Shown here: positions 51,435-60,770 of the stretch, piece after piece
How the letters are laid out: each line of letters opens with the position of its first letter
Numbering within the stretch: the stretch's first letter is position 1
NCBI RefSeq assembly: GCF_000455265.1
Contig: NZ_HG005140.1
Span: forward strand, 640,751-704,750
DNA from: Paenibacillus antibioticophila
GTDB lineage: Bacteria; Bacillota; Bacilli; Paenibacillales; Paenibacillaceae
Reading direction: 5' to 3'
DNA length: 64,000 bases
Notes under the pieces: generated by a model
What the model saw: only the letters and a program-made list of their open reading frames with translations
Told to the model about the DNA's origin: nothing
Databases searched by the model: none
Translations under genes and position numbers: made by a program

Positions 51435-53045
51435 TCACTCTATATTGCATTCGAGATCATCCGGCCAATGAAGCTGGACGCCTTGCCGCTGCAGCAACGC
51501 TTGATAGGCGCGTAGATGTGCCCGATCCGCGCGCACCTCATGCGGCGTTACTTGGTTCTGCAGCGCGTAGGCCGCCAAATATCCGGCGGATTCGCCGATA
51601 TTCCATTCCGTGGGATGGAGACGATAGCAGCCGTTCGTAATTTGCGTGGTGCCGATATTTTTGCAGGCCGGCAGCACATTTGTTACCCGAACCGGCAGCA
51701 ATGCGCCGAGCGGAATTTCATAAGGGTAGTTGGGAATATAAAATGTCCGGTTCGTGACGGTGGTCAAATGCACATCGAGAGGATAGCTGCCGACCCCGAC
51801 GCTGTCGTCGTAACGGCGGATCCCCTTGGCTCCGCGCAATTCCTTGCTGACATCCTGTTCCGTTATTGTATACAACGCGCGGATTCGCCGCGATTCGCGT
51901 ATATACGGGTATTTTGCCAGTCCGTCCTCCGTTCCTAACAGGTCCGTGCGTAGCCGAATGCCCGGAAACCCTCGTCCCCCGTCGGGACGGGGCGTTTCGG
52001 TCTGAAGCCAGTAGACGAGCGAAAGGCTCAGCTGTCTGGCATTCTTCAAATGCTCTTGCCGCTTGGCCGCAGAGACGCCGATTGTGGGGCCGAGAAAATA
52101 ATCGTTCTGCGGCCAATTAATCAGCGTGATATCTCCATCGTAGAATCCGGGCTCGAACAGAGCCGGGTCGACGATGCGCCGATACGTCCAAAGCGGCAGG
52201 ATATCGCGTCCGTTGACGTCTTTGCGCCCATCGGGAAACAGGCCGTACTCCTTCATTTGCGTCGTATCGTCGGTGTCATTGGCATACCAGCTCAGCAGCG
52301 GAAAATGCGTGTGCTTCGGCACAAATTGCCGCCAGAAATCATACTGCTCCGGCTTCTGAATTGTAAAGTCGCCGCCCTCTATATAATCGAGTGCAAAAAC
52401 ATGGGTGATCGACTGAATATCAAGCGGATTCGCTTCTTCGGGCGCATGCGGCTCGCCCGTCTCGCGCCTGGATTCCGCGCCTGTCACGTACTCCACCCCC
52501 GCTAACGGCAACACATCCCCGCATTCGGTCGCGTCAAGGAAATACGCCCCTCTTAACACCATTTCCTCGCCCGTACTCACATGCGTAACCGTTACGGCCT
52601 CCACCCGGTCTCCATTCGCAGCGGCGGCGGCAGCGGTTGGACAGAACTGGTACAGAACCGTGATACGGCCGCTGCTCACGTAAGGAGCCAGCATATCCTC
52701 GATCACGCGCAACGCCACCTTCGGCTCGTGGCATAGCCGGCTAACCCAGCCGTTTCCCGGGTTAAGCCGCTCGTTGCTTCTCGCTTCCCCGGTCATCGGA
52801 TAGTTTTGTTTATAGTACGCACGCACACGATTGCGGAACTCGCGATACGTTTGCGTGCAGCCGAATTCCTCGATCCATTGATGCTCATCCGGCGGAACTG
52901 CCTGGCTGGTCAATTGGCCTCCCAGCCAATCCGTCTCCTCCGTCAGAATTACGCGCAGGCCCATTTTGGCCCCGGCCAGCGCCGCCATACAGCCTCCCAG
53001 GCCGCCGCCGAGGACGACGATGTCCGCTAATCGTTCGTTATTCAT
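51435..53045 (-). CDS. FAD-dependent oxidoreductase (FAD_oxidored family)
   Basis: A 536-residue flavoprotein. The N-terminal Rossmann motif DIVVLGGGLGGCMAALAGAKMGLRVILTEE is followed by DWLGGQLTSQAVPPDEHQWIEEFGCTQTYREFR, a signature of the FAD_oxidored group often annotated as xanthan-lyase-associated, and DATECGDVLPLAGVEYVTGAESR. The C-terminus TTQITNGCYRLHPTEWNIGESAGYLAAYAL is also typical. ATG 53045 has AAAGGAG 8 bases upstream; the frame to 53210 is not used. Last gene of the sugar operon; it may oxidise a carbohydrate or sugar lactone, substrate unknown. Confidence 0.87.
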   Translation of the reverse strand: MNNERLADIVVLGGGLGGCMAALAGAKMGLRVILTEETDWLGGQLTSQAVPPDEHQWIEEFGCTQTYREFRNRVRAYYKQNYPMTGEARSNERLNPGNGWVSRLCHEPKVALRVIEDMLAPYVSSGRITVLYQFCPTAAAAAANGDRVEAVTVTHVSTGEEMVLRGAYFLDATECGDVLPLAGVEYVTGAESRRETGEPHAPEEANPLDIQSITHVFALDYIEGGDFTIQKPEQYDFWRQFVPKHTHFPLLSWYANDTDDTTQMKEYGLFPDGRKDVNGRDILPLWTYRRIVDPALFEPGFYDGDITLINWPQNDYFLGPTIGVSAAKRQEHLKNARQLSLSLVYWLQTETPRPDGGRGFPGIRLRTDLLGTEDGLAKYPYIRESRRIRALYTITEQDVSKELRGAKGIRRYDDSVGVGSYPLDVHLTTVTNRTFYIPNYPYEIPLGALLPVRVTNVLPACKNIGTTQITNGCYRLHPTEWNIGESAGYLAAYALQNQVTPHEVRADRAHLRAYQALLQRQGVQLHWPDDLECNIE

Positions 53046-53077
53046 GTCGCAAGCTCCTTTACCTTTATTCTGACGCT

Positions 53078-53977
53078 CTATAGCTCTATAAGCGCATTCA
53101 TCGCCAGACGAGCCGCACCGATCGCTCCCGCCCGATTGCCAAGTGATGCGGGACGTACGTCCAAGACGGGATCCAGCACGGAGAGCCGGTGCTCCAATAA
53201 GTCCCACCACACAGCTCTCGCATCTGCAACCCCGCCGCCGATGATGATGGCTTGAGGGTTCAAGCCGATATGGATGTTATGGATCACAAGCGCCAGATTG
53301 TCCGCGAATTGCTCGACGACGGCAATGACGGCCTCGTTCCCCCGTTCATAATCGGCGAACAACTCGCGTCCTGAAGCATAGTCCCGCCCTGCCGCCGTCC
53401 GGGCGAGCCGCGTCAAGGCCGTTCCGGAAATGTACTGCTCAATGCAGCCTTGCATGCCGCAATTGCAGGGACGACCGTGCGGAACGAAGACAACATGTCC
53501 CCACTCGCCGCCGTTCCAGTGGGCCCCTCGATGCAGCCTGCCGCCGATCATATTGGCACCGCCGACGCCCGTACCAAGCGTGAGCATCGTCAAATCGGAC
53601 AGACCCGCGCCCGCCCCGAGCCAAGCTTCCCCGGCCAACGCTGTGTTGGCGTCGTTATCGGCAACTACGGGCAGGCTAAACCTCGCTTCGCACCATTGCT
53701 GCAATTCGAACCCCATCCAGCCCGGCAAATTATCGGTCGCATATATAACTCGCCCCTTATCGACATCAACCCGGCCTGCTGTTCCGATGCCGATGCCCGC
53801 TGTGTCCGGATAACGCTCCAACAACTGCCGGATCACTGTTTCCGTGTGAAGAACAATATGATCTTTACCGCGCCCCGCTTCCGTCGGAATCCCGGATTCG
53901 TGCAGAGCGTCCCCGTGTTCGTTCACAACGATCCCTTTAATCGAAGTGCCGCCAATATCAATTCCGATGATGTGAAT
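53078..53977 (-). CDS. ROK-family sugar kinase with apparent ATT start (NanK-like)
   Basis: A ROK kinase of about 300 residues. The sequence begins, in frame, with IIGIDIGGTSIKGIVVNEHGD, the essential phosphate loop, but no ATG, GTG or TTG lies before it: the frame runs from a stop codon through to ATT at 53977, with GGGAGCGG 7-10 bases upstream. ATG- or GTG-initiated versions would remove the phosphate loop. Downstream motifs are intact: VVADNDANTALAGE, TLGTGVGGANMIGGRLH, GEWGHVVFVPHGRPCNCGMQGCIEQYISG (zinc ligands) and IIIGGGVADA. Following nanE, it probably phosphorylates N-acetylmannosamine. Confidence 0.85.
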   Translation of the reverse strand: MHIIGIDIGGTSIKGIVVNEHGDALHESGIPTEAGRGKDHIVLHTETVIRQLLERYPDTAGIGIGTAGRVDVDKGRVIYATDNLPGWMGFELQQWCEARFSLPVVADNDANTALAGEAWLGAGAGLSDLTMLTLGTGVGGANMIGGRLHRGAHWNGGEWGHVVFVPHGRPCNCGMQGCIEQYISGTALTRLARTAAGRDYASGRELFADYERGNEAVIAVVEQFADNLALVIHNIHIGLNPQAIIIGGGVADARAVWWDLLEHRLSVLDPVLDVRPASLGNRAGAIGAARLAMNALIEL

Positions 53978-54005
53978 AGGAACCCGCTCCCTTCGACTCG
54001 AATCT

Positions 54006-54722
54006 TCAAATCCGTTGTTCTACCGCTTTTCTGATCTCAACCGCATACCTTTCCGTAATCAATTGCGGACGGGTAATGGCTGAGCCGACAACAACGGCAT
54101 GGGCTCCGCTCAAGAGCATCTGCACCGCCTGCGCCGGCGCTTGAATTTTCCCTTCCGCAAAGACCGGAATCGTTAATCTCCGGGCCGCCTCCCGCACTAA
54201 GGCATAATCGGGTTCGGACAGCTGGGGCGAATACGGCGTATAGCCGGATAACGTCGTCGAAACACAGTCCACGCCCAGCGAAGCGGCATAGAGCCCTTCC
54301 TCCAAAGTCGAAATATCGGCCATTACCTTCTGGCCCCGTTCTTTCATATAGGCGACCAGCGATTCCAGCGACTCCCCATTCGGCCGGGAACGTCGGGTCG
54401 CATCCAAGGCAATCAAGTCGACTCCCGCTTCCATCAGTTCATGAATTTCTTTTAGCGTGGGCGTAATATAAACGGCGCTGCCGCTATACTCTCTTTTTAT
54501 GATCCCGATCATCGGCAGGTTCGTAACATTCTTAATCGCAGCGATATCCTGCAAACCGTTGGCGCGAATGGCGACGGCGCCTCCGATGGCGGCCGATTTT
54601 GCCATTTTGGCCATCGTCTCCGCTCCGTACAGAGGTTCGTCCTCAAGCGCTTGGCAGGATACGATCAGCCCATTGCGGACTTGGTCAAACAGCTGCTGCC
54701 GGTTTATCAATTTGTTTTCCAT
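54006..54722 (-). CDS. nanE: N-acetylmannosamine-6-phosphate 2-epimerase
   Basis: Converts ManNAc-6-P to GlcNAc-6-P. The 238-residue TIM-barrel protein carries NGLIVSCQALEDEPLYGAETMAKMAKSAAIGGAVAIRANG, LPMIGIIKREYSGSAVYITPTLKEI, VDLIALDATRRSRPNGE, VMADISTLEEG and CVSTTLSGYTPYS, all NanE hallmarks, including the catalytic Lys in IIKREY. It is followed by a ROK kinase; the order suggests ManNAc use without a sialic-acid lyase in this locus. Confidence 0.93.
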   Translation of the reverse strand: MENKLINRQQLFDQVRNGLIVSCQALEDEPLYGAETMAKMAKSAAIGGAVAIRANGLQDIAAIKNVTNLPMIGIIKREYSGSAVYITPTLKEIHELMEAGVDLIALDATRRSRPNGESLESLVAYMKERGQKVMADISTLEEGLYAASLGVDCVSTTLSGYTPYSPQLSEPDYALVREAARRLTIPVFAEGKIQAPAQAVQMLLSGAHAVVVGSAITRPQLITERYAVEIRKAVEQRI

Positions 54723-54727
54723 TTTCC

Positions 54728-56269
54728 TTACCCATTGCCTTTCTTTTTATTGCGTACATGCGTTTTCAAACCAACCTCGAACATCCTGCTCCAAGGCATA
54801 TAGCAATCGTCGATCACGATCTCATATTCGTCCTCTCCGTCAAGCAAACAGGTTTCGATAAAAAGATTTAATTCCGCTCTAACTTGCTCGGCTACGCGTC
54901 CCCGCTGTCCGTCGACGCCAAAATAATCGAGCCCCATCCCAGGCAATATGCGGCCTGACACCTCCCTGCGCACCAAAGCGCAATAACCCCCGTCTTCGAC
55001 ATACCGCAACGACAGGAAATCGCGGTGCTGCGGTGTGTCCCCGTAAATGGCATAAATCATGCCCTGTGCAATGCAGGTTCCGAGCGTGTTGCAGGTTGTA
55101 TTCCAGCCGGCGTATCCGGCCAATTCGAACAGCAGCTTCTTATCGCGAAGCATTTGCAGCAGCTCCAGATCGGCTCCGTTGGCGTAGGCAGTATCCGCAA
55201 TGACGCAGGGCTTGCCAAGCCGCCGAACGATATCGTCAGCCATCTCGACCAGCTCGACGAGGTTGCGGGATACCTGGTAGCTCAAATGAGGCTGCCCCTG
55301 GTTGACCGCTTCCATCATGCTGTCGCCGGGCGCGTTGATGCAAAGGGCCATATCCGCTTCCGGCAATGAAGACGCCATCAGCCCTCCGGCCGCCATAATG
55401 TGATATTTGACGGATTCGTATAACACGCGGTCTTCATATAACGGCGTGATCAGCGGGCCTTGCACGCTGGAGAAATGAACGTGCACCCGCGGCTTTCGGT
55501 GCTCGAACCGGTTGATCATCCGGGCAAGCAGCGTACAGCCGGCTTCATCGGCCCCCGGATACATATACACGGAAAATTGCTGCCGGCATGCCTTGACGCG
55601 TTCCCGGATCTCCTGCTGATCGAGCGCGGTCAGACCATAAGGAGCCGAATCGTCCTGCGGAATGACCATAAAATCAACGACCCGATCCTTCACCAATTCG
55701 ATCGCCCGCTTGTTTGCCTCCAGGTTCACGGCACGACGGCTCGTATATTCCTGCCATACCTCCTCGGGTAAAGCCTCCTCGATCTGCCGCAACTCCCGAT
55801 GCTCGTCTTCTGTCGCAATGCCAAGCTCCACACGGTGGCGAATATAGCCGCGTTGAAAAATCTCCCGGCCCCAATTTGCATAATAATCCGGTTCTTCATC
55901 GCTGCTGGAATACCGCGGACAGCGCATAACGAGTTGAAACGCGAATAGCTGCAAGGACGGATTGATTCGTTTCAGCTCGCGGACATTCTCCAATCGTTCA
56001 TTGCATTGTTCCGCCGTTATCCGGTGCAGTCTTGAAGGAATAATGCCGCCATACAACAAGGTGTCCAGGGCAATAATCGCTCCATCCGCATCGCGTGCCT
56101 GTTCGAATAACCACGCCCACAGCCTCTCGACATCTCCGGGACGCTTTTTAAGCCCCATCATGCTCAAATCGGGACGCACAACGCTATACTCGGTTCCTGC
56201 GGCAAGCATTACCGGAAACTCGTAGTTGCAAGGACGTTCGTCCAACGGAATGTAAATGATCTTCTTCAC
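54728..56269 (-). CDS. DUF4127 family protein
   Basis: A 513-residue protein of the uncharacterised DUF4127 family, recognisable by the N-terminal IYIPLDERPCNYEFPVMLA, DGAIIALDTLLYGGIIPSRLH, FAFQLVMRCPRYSSSDEEPDYYANWGREIF, VIPQDDSAPYGLTALDQQEI and YMYPGADEAGCTLLARM. No signal peptide, so it is cytoplasmic. Its place in an operon with a sugar importer, NanE and a ROK kinase suggests a hydrolase or lyase acting on an imported amino-sugar compound; this is inference. Confidence 0.88.
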   Translation of the reverse strand: MKKIIYIPLDERPCNYEFPVMLAAGTEYSVVRPDLSMMGLKKRPGDVERLWAWLFEQARDADGAIIALDTLLYGGIIPSRLHRITAEQCNERLENVRELKRINPSLQLFAFQLVMRCPRYSSSDEEPDYYANWGREIFQRGYIRHRVELGIATEDEHRELRQIEEALPEEVWQEYTSRRAVNLEANKRAIELVKDRVVDFMVIPQDDSAPYGLTALDQQEIRERVKACRQQFSVYMYPGADEAGCTLLARMINRFEHRKPRVHVHFSSVQGPLITPLYEDRVLYESVKYHIMAAGGLMASSLPEADMALCINAPGDSMMEAVNQGQPHLSYQVSRNLVELVEMADDIVRRLGKPCVIADTAYANGADLELLQMLRDKKLLFELAGYAGWNTTCNTLGTCIAQGMIYAIYGDTPQHRDFLSLRYVEDGGYCALVRREVSGRILPGMGLDYFGVDGQRGRVAEQVRAELNLFIETCLLDGEDEYEIVIDDCYMPWSRMFEVGLKTHVRNKKKGNG

Positions 56270-56297
56270 GCAGCATCCTCCTATCCTTCCGGTTGCG

Positions 56298-57137
56298 CTA
56301 TCCTTTTACCGCGCCGGAAATGCCTTCCATGTAGTAGCGTTGGGTAAATAAAAACACGATGATGATCGGTATGACCGAAATGACGGTTCCTGCGGCGATC
56401 CAACCGAAATTGTAAGCGAATTGACCGTTCAGAAAGCTAAGGGCGGATGCGATCGGGTATTTGTTCGTATCGTTAAGCACGATCATCGGCCAGAGGAAGC
56501 TGTTCCACATCCCCATAAACTCCAATAAACCGATAACGGCAATCGCCGGTTTGACGATCGGCAACGCCAATTGCAGCCAAATGCGGAACTCGCTGGCCCC
56601 GTCTACTTTGCCGGAATCGCGCAATTCATGCGGTACCCCCATAAATGCCTGTCTCATCAAAAAGACATTGAACACCGTAATCGCCGAAGGCAGCACGACC
56701 GCCAGAAAGCCGCCCATCAGTCCAAGCCCCTTCACCGTTAAGTAGTTGACCACCATGCCGGCCGCGGCAGGAATGATCATCGTCCCCACCAATAAAGTAA
56801 AAATGAGATCCCGGCCTTTAAAGCGGAATACAGCAAGCGGATAAGCGGTTAAGCAGGAGAAAAAGATGTTCATAACGACGCCCATAAAGGCAATCACGAG
56901 CGTATTTCCTATATATCGCGGGAAATTCATGTAATTCCACACCTGAACGTAATTCTCAAAATCAACGAAGGTAGGGAAAATCGCCGGCGGAAAGCTGAAC
57001 ACGTTCTTGCCGGGCATCAACGATACGCTAAGCAGCCACAGAAACGGTCCCATCATGAAGATGGCGAACAGAATCAAGCATCCGTACAGCAGTGTTAATT
57101 TTGCGAATCCCAATGATTTTCTTCTCATATCACGCAT
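56298..57137 (-). CDS. Carbohydrate ABC permease (MalG-type)
   Basis: A 279-residue permease with six membrane segments and the CUT1 pattern: FAIFMMGPFLWLLSVSLMPGKNVFSFPPAIFPTFVDFENYVQVWNYMNFPRYIGNTLVI, and EAA loop LRDSGKVDGASEFRIWLQLALPIVKPAIAVIGLLEFMGMWNSFLWPMI. ATG 57137 or 57128 may start it; neither has a strong ribosome-binding site. It is 4 bases from the preceding permease gene. Confidence 0.93.
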   Translation of the reverse strand: MRDMRRKSLGFAKLTLLYGCLILFAIFMMGPFLWLLSVSLMPGKNVFSFPPAIFPTFVDFENYVQVWNYMNFPRYIGNTLVIAFMGVVMNIFFSCLTAYPLAVFRFKGRDLIFTLLVGTMIIPAAAGMVVNYLTVKGLGLMGGFLAVVLPSAITVFNVFLMRQAFMGVPHELRDSGKVDGASEFRIWLQLALPIVKPAIAVIGLLEFMGMWNSFLWPMIVLNDTNKYPIASALSFLNGQFAYNFGWIAAGTVISVIPIIIVFLFTQRYYMEGISGAVKG

Positions 57138-57140
57138 CCA

Positions 57141-58040
57141 TCAATATGGATTGACACCGCCCTTCCGGTTGAATCTGAACACGATCACGCTGAGCGCGGC
57201 GATCAAAATGCTGACGATCAAGCCCAGTGCCGAAGAGTAGCCGAAATTGAATTTTTGAAAGCCTTGCTGATAGATATATAAACTGGACGTCAGGGTCACA
57301 TTGCCCGGCCCGCCTTGCGTCAGGACAAATACTTCGTCAAAGACGCGGATCGCGGCCATCAACGAAATGAGCGAGCAGAAGAAGACATACGGCTTTAACA
57401 GCGGAATCGTCACCTTGCGAATGGACTGCCACCGGTTCGCCCCGTCGATCATCGCCGCCTCCACCATATCCTTGGGAATGGATTGCAGGCCGGCCAAATA
57501 AATCATCATATAGTATCCAAGGCCCTTCCACATCGTAATGAACATCAGTGTCCACAGCGCCGTATGCTGGTTGGACAGCCAGGTAATCCGCTCTTCCATC
57601 AGCCCCAGGCTTGCCAGAACGTAGTTCACGACCCCATTCTGGTTTAGCAACCATCCCCAAATCAGCGCTACCGCAACCATGGAGGTGACGACGGGAATGT
57701 AATAGGCGGTACGGAACCATTTAATGCCCTTCACACTGCTGTTGACCAGGATCGCCATAAGGATGGAAAAGATCTGGATAAACGGCACAACGATCACATA
57801 AAGCAGCGAGTTTACCAGCGATGTAATAAAGTTTCTGTCCTGAAAGGCCTGCACGAAGTTGTCGAGCCCGACGAACTCCGTTTTACCGATGACAGAATAA
57901 TTGGTCAGTGCCAGTGGAACGCTGTAAATAATCGGCCAAAACACAAACAGGATCAGTAAAATCAGACCGGGTGTCATAAAAAGCCAAGCGGTAGACGCTT
58001 CAGACTTCCCGAGCCTGGAAAAAAAAGAAGGTTTACTCAC
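57141..58040 (-). CDS. Carbohydrate ABC permease (MalF-type)
   Basis: A 299-residue permease: AWLFMTPGLILLILFVFWPIIYSVPLALTNYSVIGKTEFVGLDNFVQAF, and EAA loop MVEAAMIDGANRWQSIRKVTIPLLKPYVFF. GTG start after AGGTGAATAAGGC. Pairs with the downstream MalG-type permease. Confidence 0.93.
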   Translation of the reverse strand: MSKPSFFSRLGKSEASTAWLFMTPGLILLILFVFWPIIYSVPLALTNYSVIGKTEFVGLDNFVQAFQDRNFITSLVNSLLYVIVVPFIQIFSILMAILVNSSVKGIKWFRTAYYIPVVTSMVAVALIWGWLLNQNGVVNYVLASLGLMEERITWLSNQHTALWTLMFITMWKGLGYYMMIYLAGLQSIPKDMVEAAMIDGANRWQSIRKVTIPLLKPYVFFCSLISLMAAIRVFDEVFVLTQGGPGNVTLTSSLYIYQQGFQKFNFGYSSALGLIVSILIAALSVIVFRFNRKGGVNPY

Positions 58041-58100
58041 GCCTTATTCACCTACCTTTATGACCGGACCGGGCAGGACAAGTCTGCCCGGTTCGACGTT

Positions 58101-59405
58101 TTAATTACCCAATATTTGATTGACTTCCTTCTCCGCTTCCGCCAGCTCTTTTTTCACGTCGCCATCGTTCAAGTAGATGATCTGCAAGGCCTTTGTGACG
58201 GCATTGTTCACATCGTTTGCGTTCTCGATGCCGATGTAGAAGTCTTTGGCCTGATCCAGGCTGACCGCGGACATCGACTTGGCCATGCCTTCCACGGATC
58301 CGTCATTTTCCGAGAAAAATGGATCCTTGGCGCTTTCGACGGTGGAGGGCAAAGTGTTGGCAATCTTGGAGAATTGCAGCTGATTGGCCGCGTTGGTGAC
58401 GAATACGGCGAAGTCGACCGCTTCTTGTTTATGCGATGTCGCCTCCGGCACCACGAGATTCATCGTATTGGAAAAGCGGATGCCCGCTTTGCCGACCGGA
58501 CTCGGCACGGCGATCATTTTGTTGTAAACATCCGGCGCCGCCGTTTTGATTTTGTTGATAAACGGGGAGCTGGACAAGGACATGGCCACTTGCTCGCTGG
58601 CAAAGTATTGGACTTGTTTGTCGTAGTTGATAATATCCTTCGGAATCACGCCTTCGTCCAACAGCTTAAGATTTTCGTGGATGTATTCTTCCACCTCCGG
58701 CGTATTGAAAGCGGCTTTTTTATAATCTTCGGTTAAAAATGGCAGGTTCTCTTCAAGCAGCGTACGGGCTTCCATCGTGAAAATGTAGCCATAGGCGCCG
58801 GTCTTTTCTTTGATTTGGCGGCCCCATTCGTTCAGTTCCTCTTTCGTCGCCGGCGGATTGCTTGGATCGAGTCCCGCCTTTTCCACTAAATCTTTATTCA
58901 GGAACAATACCGGCAGAGCGGTGTACCAAGGAAGCGAGTACGCTTTGCCGTCCATCTCCGTCGAAGAGTAAATGCCCGGGAAATAAGCCGCTTTTTGCTC
59001 CGGCGTAAGCGCCTGATTAAAGTCGACCAATGCGCCCTTGCTTCCCATCTGATTGGCAAATTCCGTGTTGAGATTCACCACGTCCGGCGCGTCCCCGCCC
59101 GCGATGTTGGTCAACAGCTTATTTAGCACGGCATCGTAAGGATAGTCCTTCCAATCGATCTTGACGTTCGGATTTTGCGTTTCGTACTCTGTAATCAGTT
59201 GTTCAAAATAATCGTTAAAGGTAGGCTGCAATGAAATCGTCCAAAATTCTACCGTGACCTGCTTCTCCGCCTTCTTTTCATTGGCGTTCCCGTTCTTAGC
59301 TGCCGCTCCATTGTCCGACGAACCTGATCCGCAGGCGGCCAATAGCCCTGCCATCATGATTGATGCCAGCAATAACGAGATCCATCCTCTTCCTATAAAA
59401 TTCAT
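58101..59405 (-). CDS. Carbohydrate ABC transporter substrate-binding lipoprotein
   Basis: A 434-residue family-1 binding lipoprotein: lipobox LLAAC, then VTVEFWTISLQPTFNDYFEQLITEYETQNPNVKIDWKDYPYDAVLNKLLTNIAGGDAPDVVNLNTEFANQMGSKGALVDF. First gene of a leftward operon: binding protein, two permeases, DUF4127, nanE, ROK kinase, FAD oxidoreductase. No ATPase in the operon; a shared MsmX-type ATPase is likely. Expression is probably under RpiR and CcpA (cre site at 59494-59508). Confidence 0.93.
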   Translation of the reverse strand: MNFIGRGWISLLLASIMMAGLLAACGSGSSDNGAAAKNGNANEKKAEKQVTVEFWTISLQPTFNDYFEQLITEYETQNPNVKIDWKDYPYDAVLNKLLTNIAGGDAPDVVNLNTEFANQMGSKGALVDFNQALTPEQKAAYFPGIYSSTEMDGKAYSLPWYTALPVLFLNKDLVEKAGLDPSNPPATKEELNEWGRQIKEKTGAYGYIFTMEARTLLEENLPFLTEDYKKAAFNTPEVEEYIHENLKLLDEGVIPKDIINYDKQVQYFASEQVAMSLSSSPFINKIKTAAPDVYNKMIAVPSPVGKAGIRFSNTMNLVVPEATSHKQEAVDFAVFVTNAANQLQFSKIANTLPSTVESAKDPFFSENDGSVEGMAKSMSAVSLDQAKDFYIGIENANDVNNAVTKALQIIYLNDGDVKKELAEAEKEVNQILGN

Positions 59406-59493
59406 GCCCCTTCATCCTTTCCTTTTTGTAATTGGTTGCCCCGAGAGGAAGCGGGGAAGCGGCCGTAAACATTGCAAGCTGAAGCTTCATTTT

Positions 59494-59508
59494 GGATAAG
59501 CGCTTACA
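59494..59508 (-). promoter_or_regulatory. Probable cre (CcpA) site upstream of the sugar operon
   Basis: Minus strand TGTAAGCGCTTATCC matches the cre consensus TGWNANCGNTNWCA at all but the last two positions, with the core AAGCGCTT perfect. It lies 90-100 bases before the binding-protein start, suited to repression when glucose is present. Confidence 0.65.
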
Positions 59509-59640
59509 AAACGTCCATGATCTATATGATTTCTACAAATGCTTTCCTCTCTGGCACACTCATTGTAGCATCGTTAGGAGAATATCTCCACCTTTTTTTA
59601 TGAATTGAAAGATTTATTCCTACTTTTAGGAAGCGCATAT

Positions 59641-59670
59641 AAAAAAAAGAACCCGCGAAGGGTCCTTTGC
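59641..59670 (-). terminator. Intrinsic terminator of the RpiR gene
   Basis: GGACCC-TTCGC-GGGTTC hairpin followed by eight T residues on the minus strand, separating the regulator from the sugar operon. Confidence 0.8.
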
Positions 59671-59712
59671 TTTTGCCTTACTTTTCATTAAACTGAGGGT
59701 TCGCCGTCAAGA

Positions 59713-60573
59713 CTAATACAGCTTTTCGGAAATAGACTTGGCCATGATTTCTCTGAATCTGAGCGACTCTTCCTTCATTTGCAGCGAAACAGCGACGGTC
59801 AGAATATCGATAACGGCCAGCTGCGATATTTTAGCGGAAAGCGAGCTGCCCTGCAGCGGGTTTTCGCGGGCAATCATTAACAGGACGATATCCGCCACCT
59901 TGGTGATCGGAGAGCGAGCGTTGCTTGTAATGGCTACGACGGTAGCCCCCGCTTTTTTGGCCAGGGTCAGGTTTTCAATCGTGTCCTTCGTGCTGCCGGA
60001 AATGGATATGCCAACCGCCACGTCGTCCGGGGTCATCAATGCCGCCTCCATCGCCTGGAAGTGCGTGTCTGTTTTGGCGCTGCATTGTTTGCCGATTCTG
60101 GAGAAGCTGTGCGCCGCCTGCATGGCCGTCAACCCGGATGAACCGACCCCGAAAAAATTGATGCGGCGGGCATGGAGCAGTACAGTGATTGCTTTGCCCA
60201 GCTGCTCTGAAACGACCAGTTCTCTTGTCTGCTCCAAGGTGCGGATATGGTTGGCGATAATTTTTTTGTTCAAAGCGGCAGGATCGTCTTCCTCTGTCAC
60301 CTCTTGATGCAAATGATCTATCGGTTTCACCAGATCCTGCGCCAGAGATAATTTAAAATCCTGGAATCCTTGATATTTCAGCTTTCGGCATAAGCGCAGC
60401 ACCGTCGTTTCGCCGACTTCGGATTTTTCCGCCAATTCGGTTACCGAATGATAGATAATATCGGAGGCGTTATCCAAAATATATTGCGCCACTTTTTGTT
60501 CCGCTTTGGTCAGCCCGTTTAAATGACTTTGTATACTCAGTAAAGTTTTCCCCATTCCCTGTACGGTTGGCAA
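59713..60573 (-). CDS. MurR/RpiR-family transcriptional regulator
   Basis: A 286-residue regulator: N-terminal RpiR helix-turn-helix (LTKAEQKVAQYILDNASDIIYHSVTELAEKSEVGETTVLRLCRKLKYQGFQDFKLSLAQDL) and C-terminal SIS sugar-phosphate-binding domain (INFFGVGSSGLTAMQAAHSFSRIGKQC, DVAVGISISGSTKDTIENLTLAKKAGATVVAITSNARSPI). Such proteins sense amino-sugar phosphates (for example MurR and NanR-type). TTG 60573 lies 9 bases after AGGGG and is preferred to TTG 60579. It probably controls the neighbouring ManNAc-type operon. Confidence 0.93.
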   Translation of the reverse strand: MPTVQGMGKTLLSIQSHLNGLTKAEQKVAQYILDNASDIIYHSVTELAEKSEVGETTVLRLCRKLKYQGFQDFKLSLAQDLVKPIDHLHQEVTEEDDPAALNKKIIANHIRTLEQTRELVVSEQLGKAITVLLHARRINFFGVGSSGLTAMQAAHSFSRIGKQCSAKTDTHFQAMEAALMTPDDVAVGISISGSTKDTIENLTLAKKAGATVVAITSNARSPITKVADIVLLMIARENPLQGSSLSAKISQLAVIDILTVAVSLQMKEESLRFREIMAKSISEKLY

Positions 60574-60770
60574 ACGCAAAATCCCCTTTCAATCGGCCGA
60601 TGATAGCACCCGATCTTCTTCTTGACTAATGATACTGGATTATAACACAAATGTACCATTGTTTGAGAGGTTTTAGCCAACATTTTTTGTTTTATTGGAG
60701 AAAACATTCTTTTGATTGTTCAGCACCATCCGGTGCCCTGACCATCTACGACGGCTTTCACAACGCTCTT

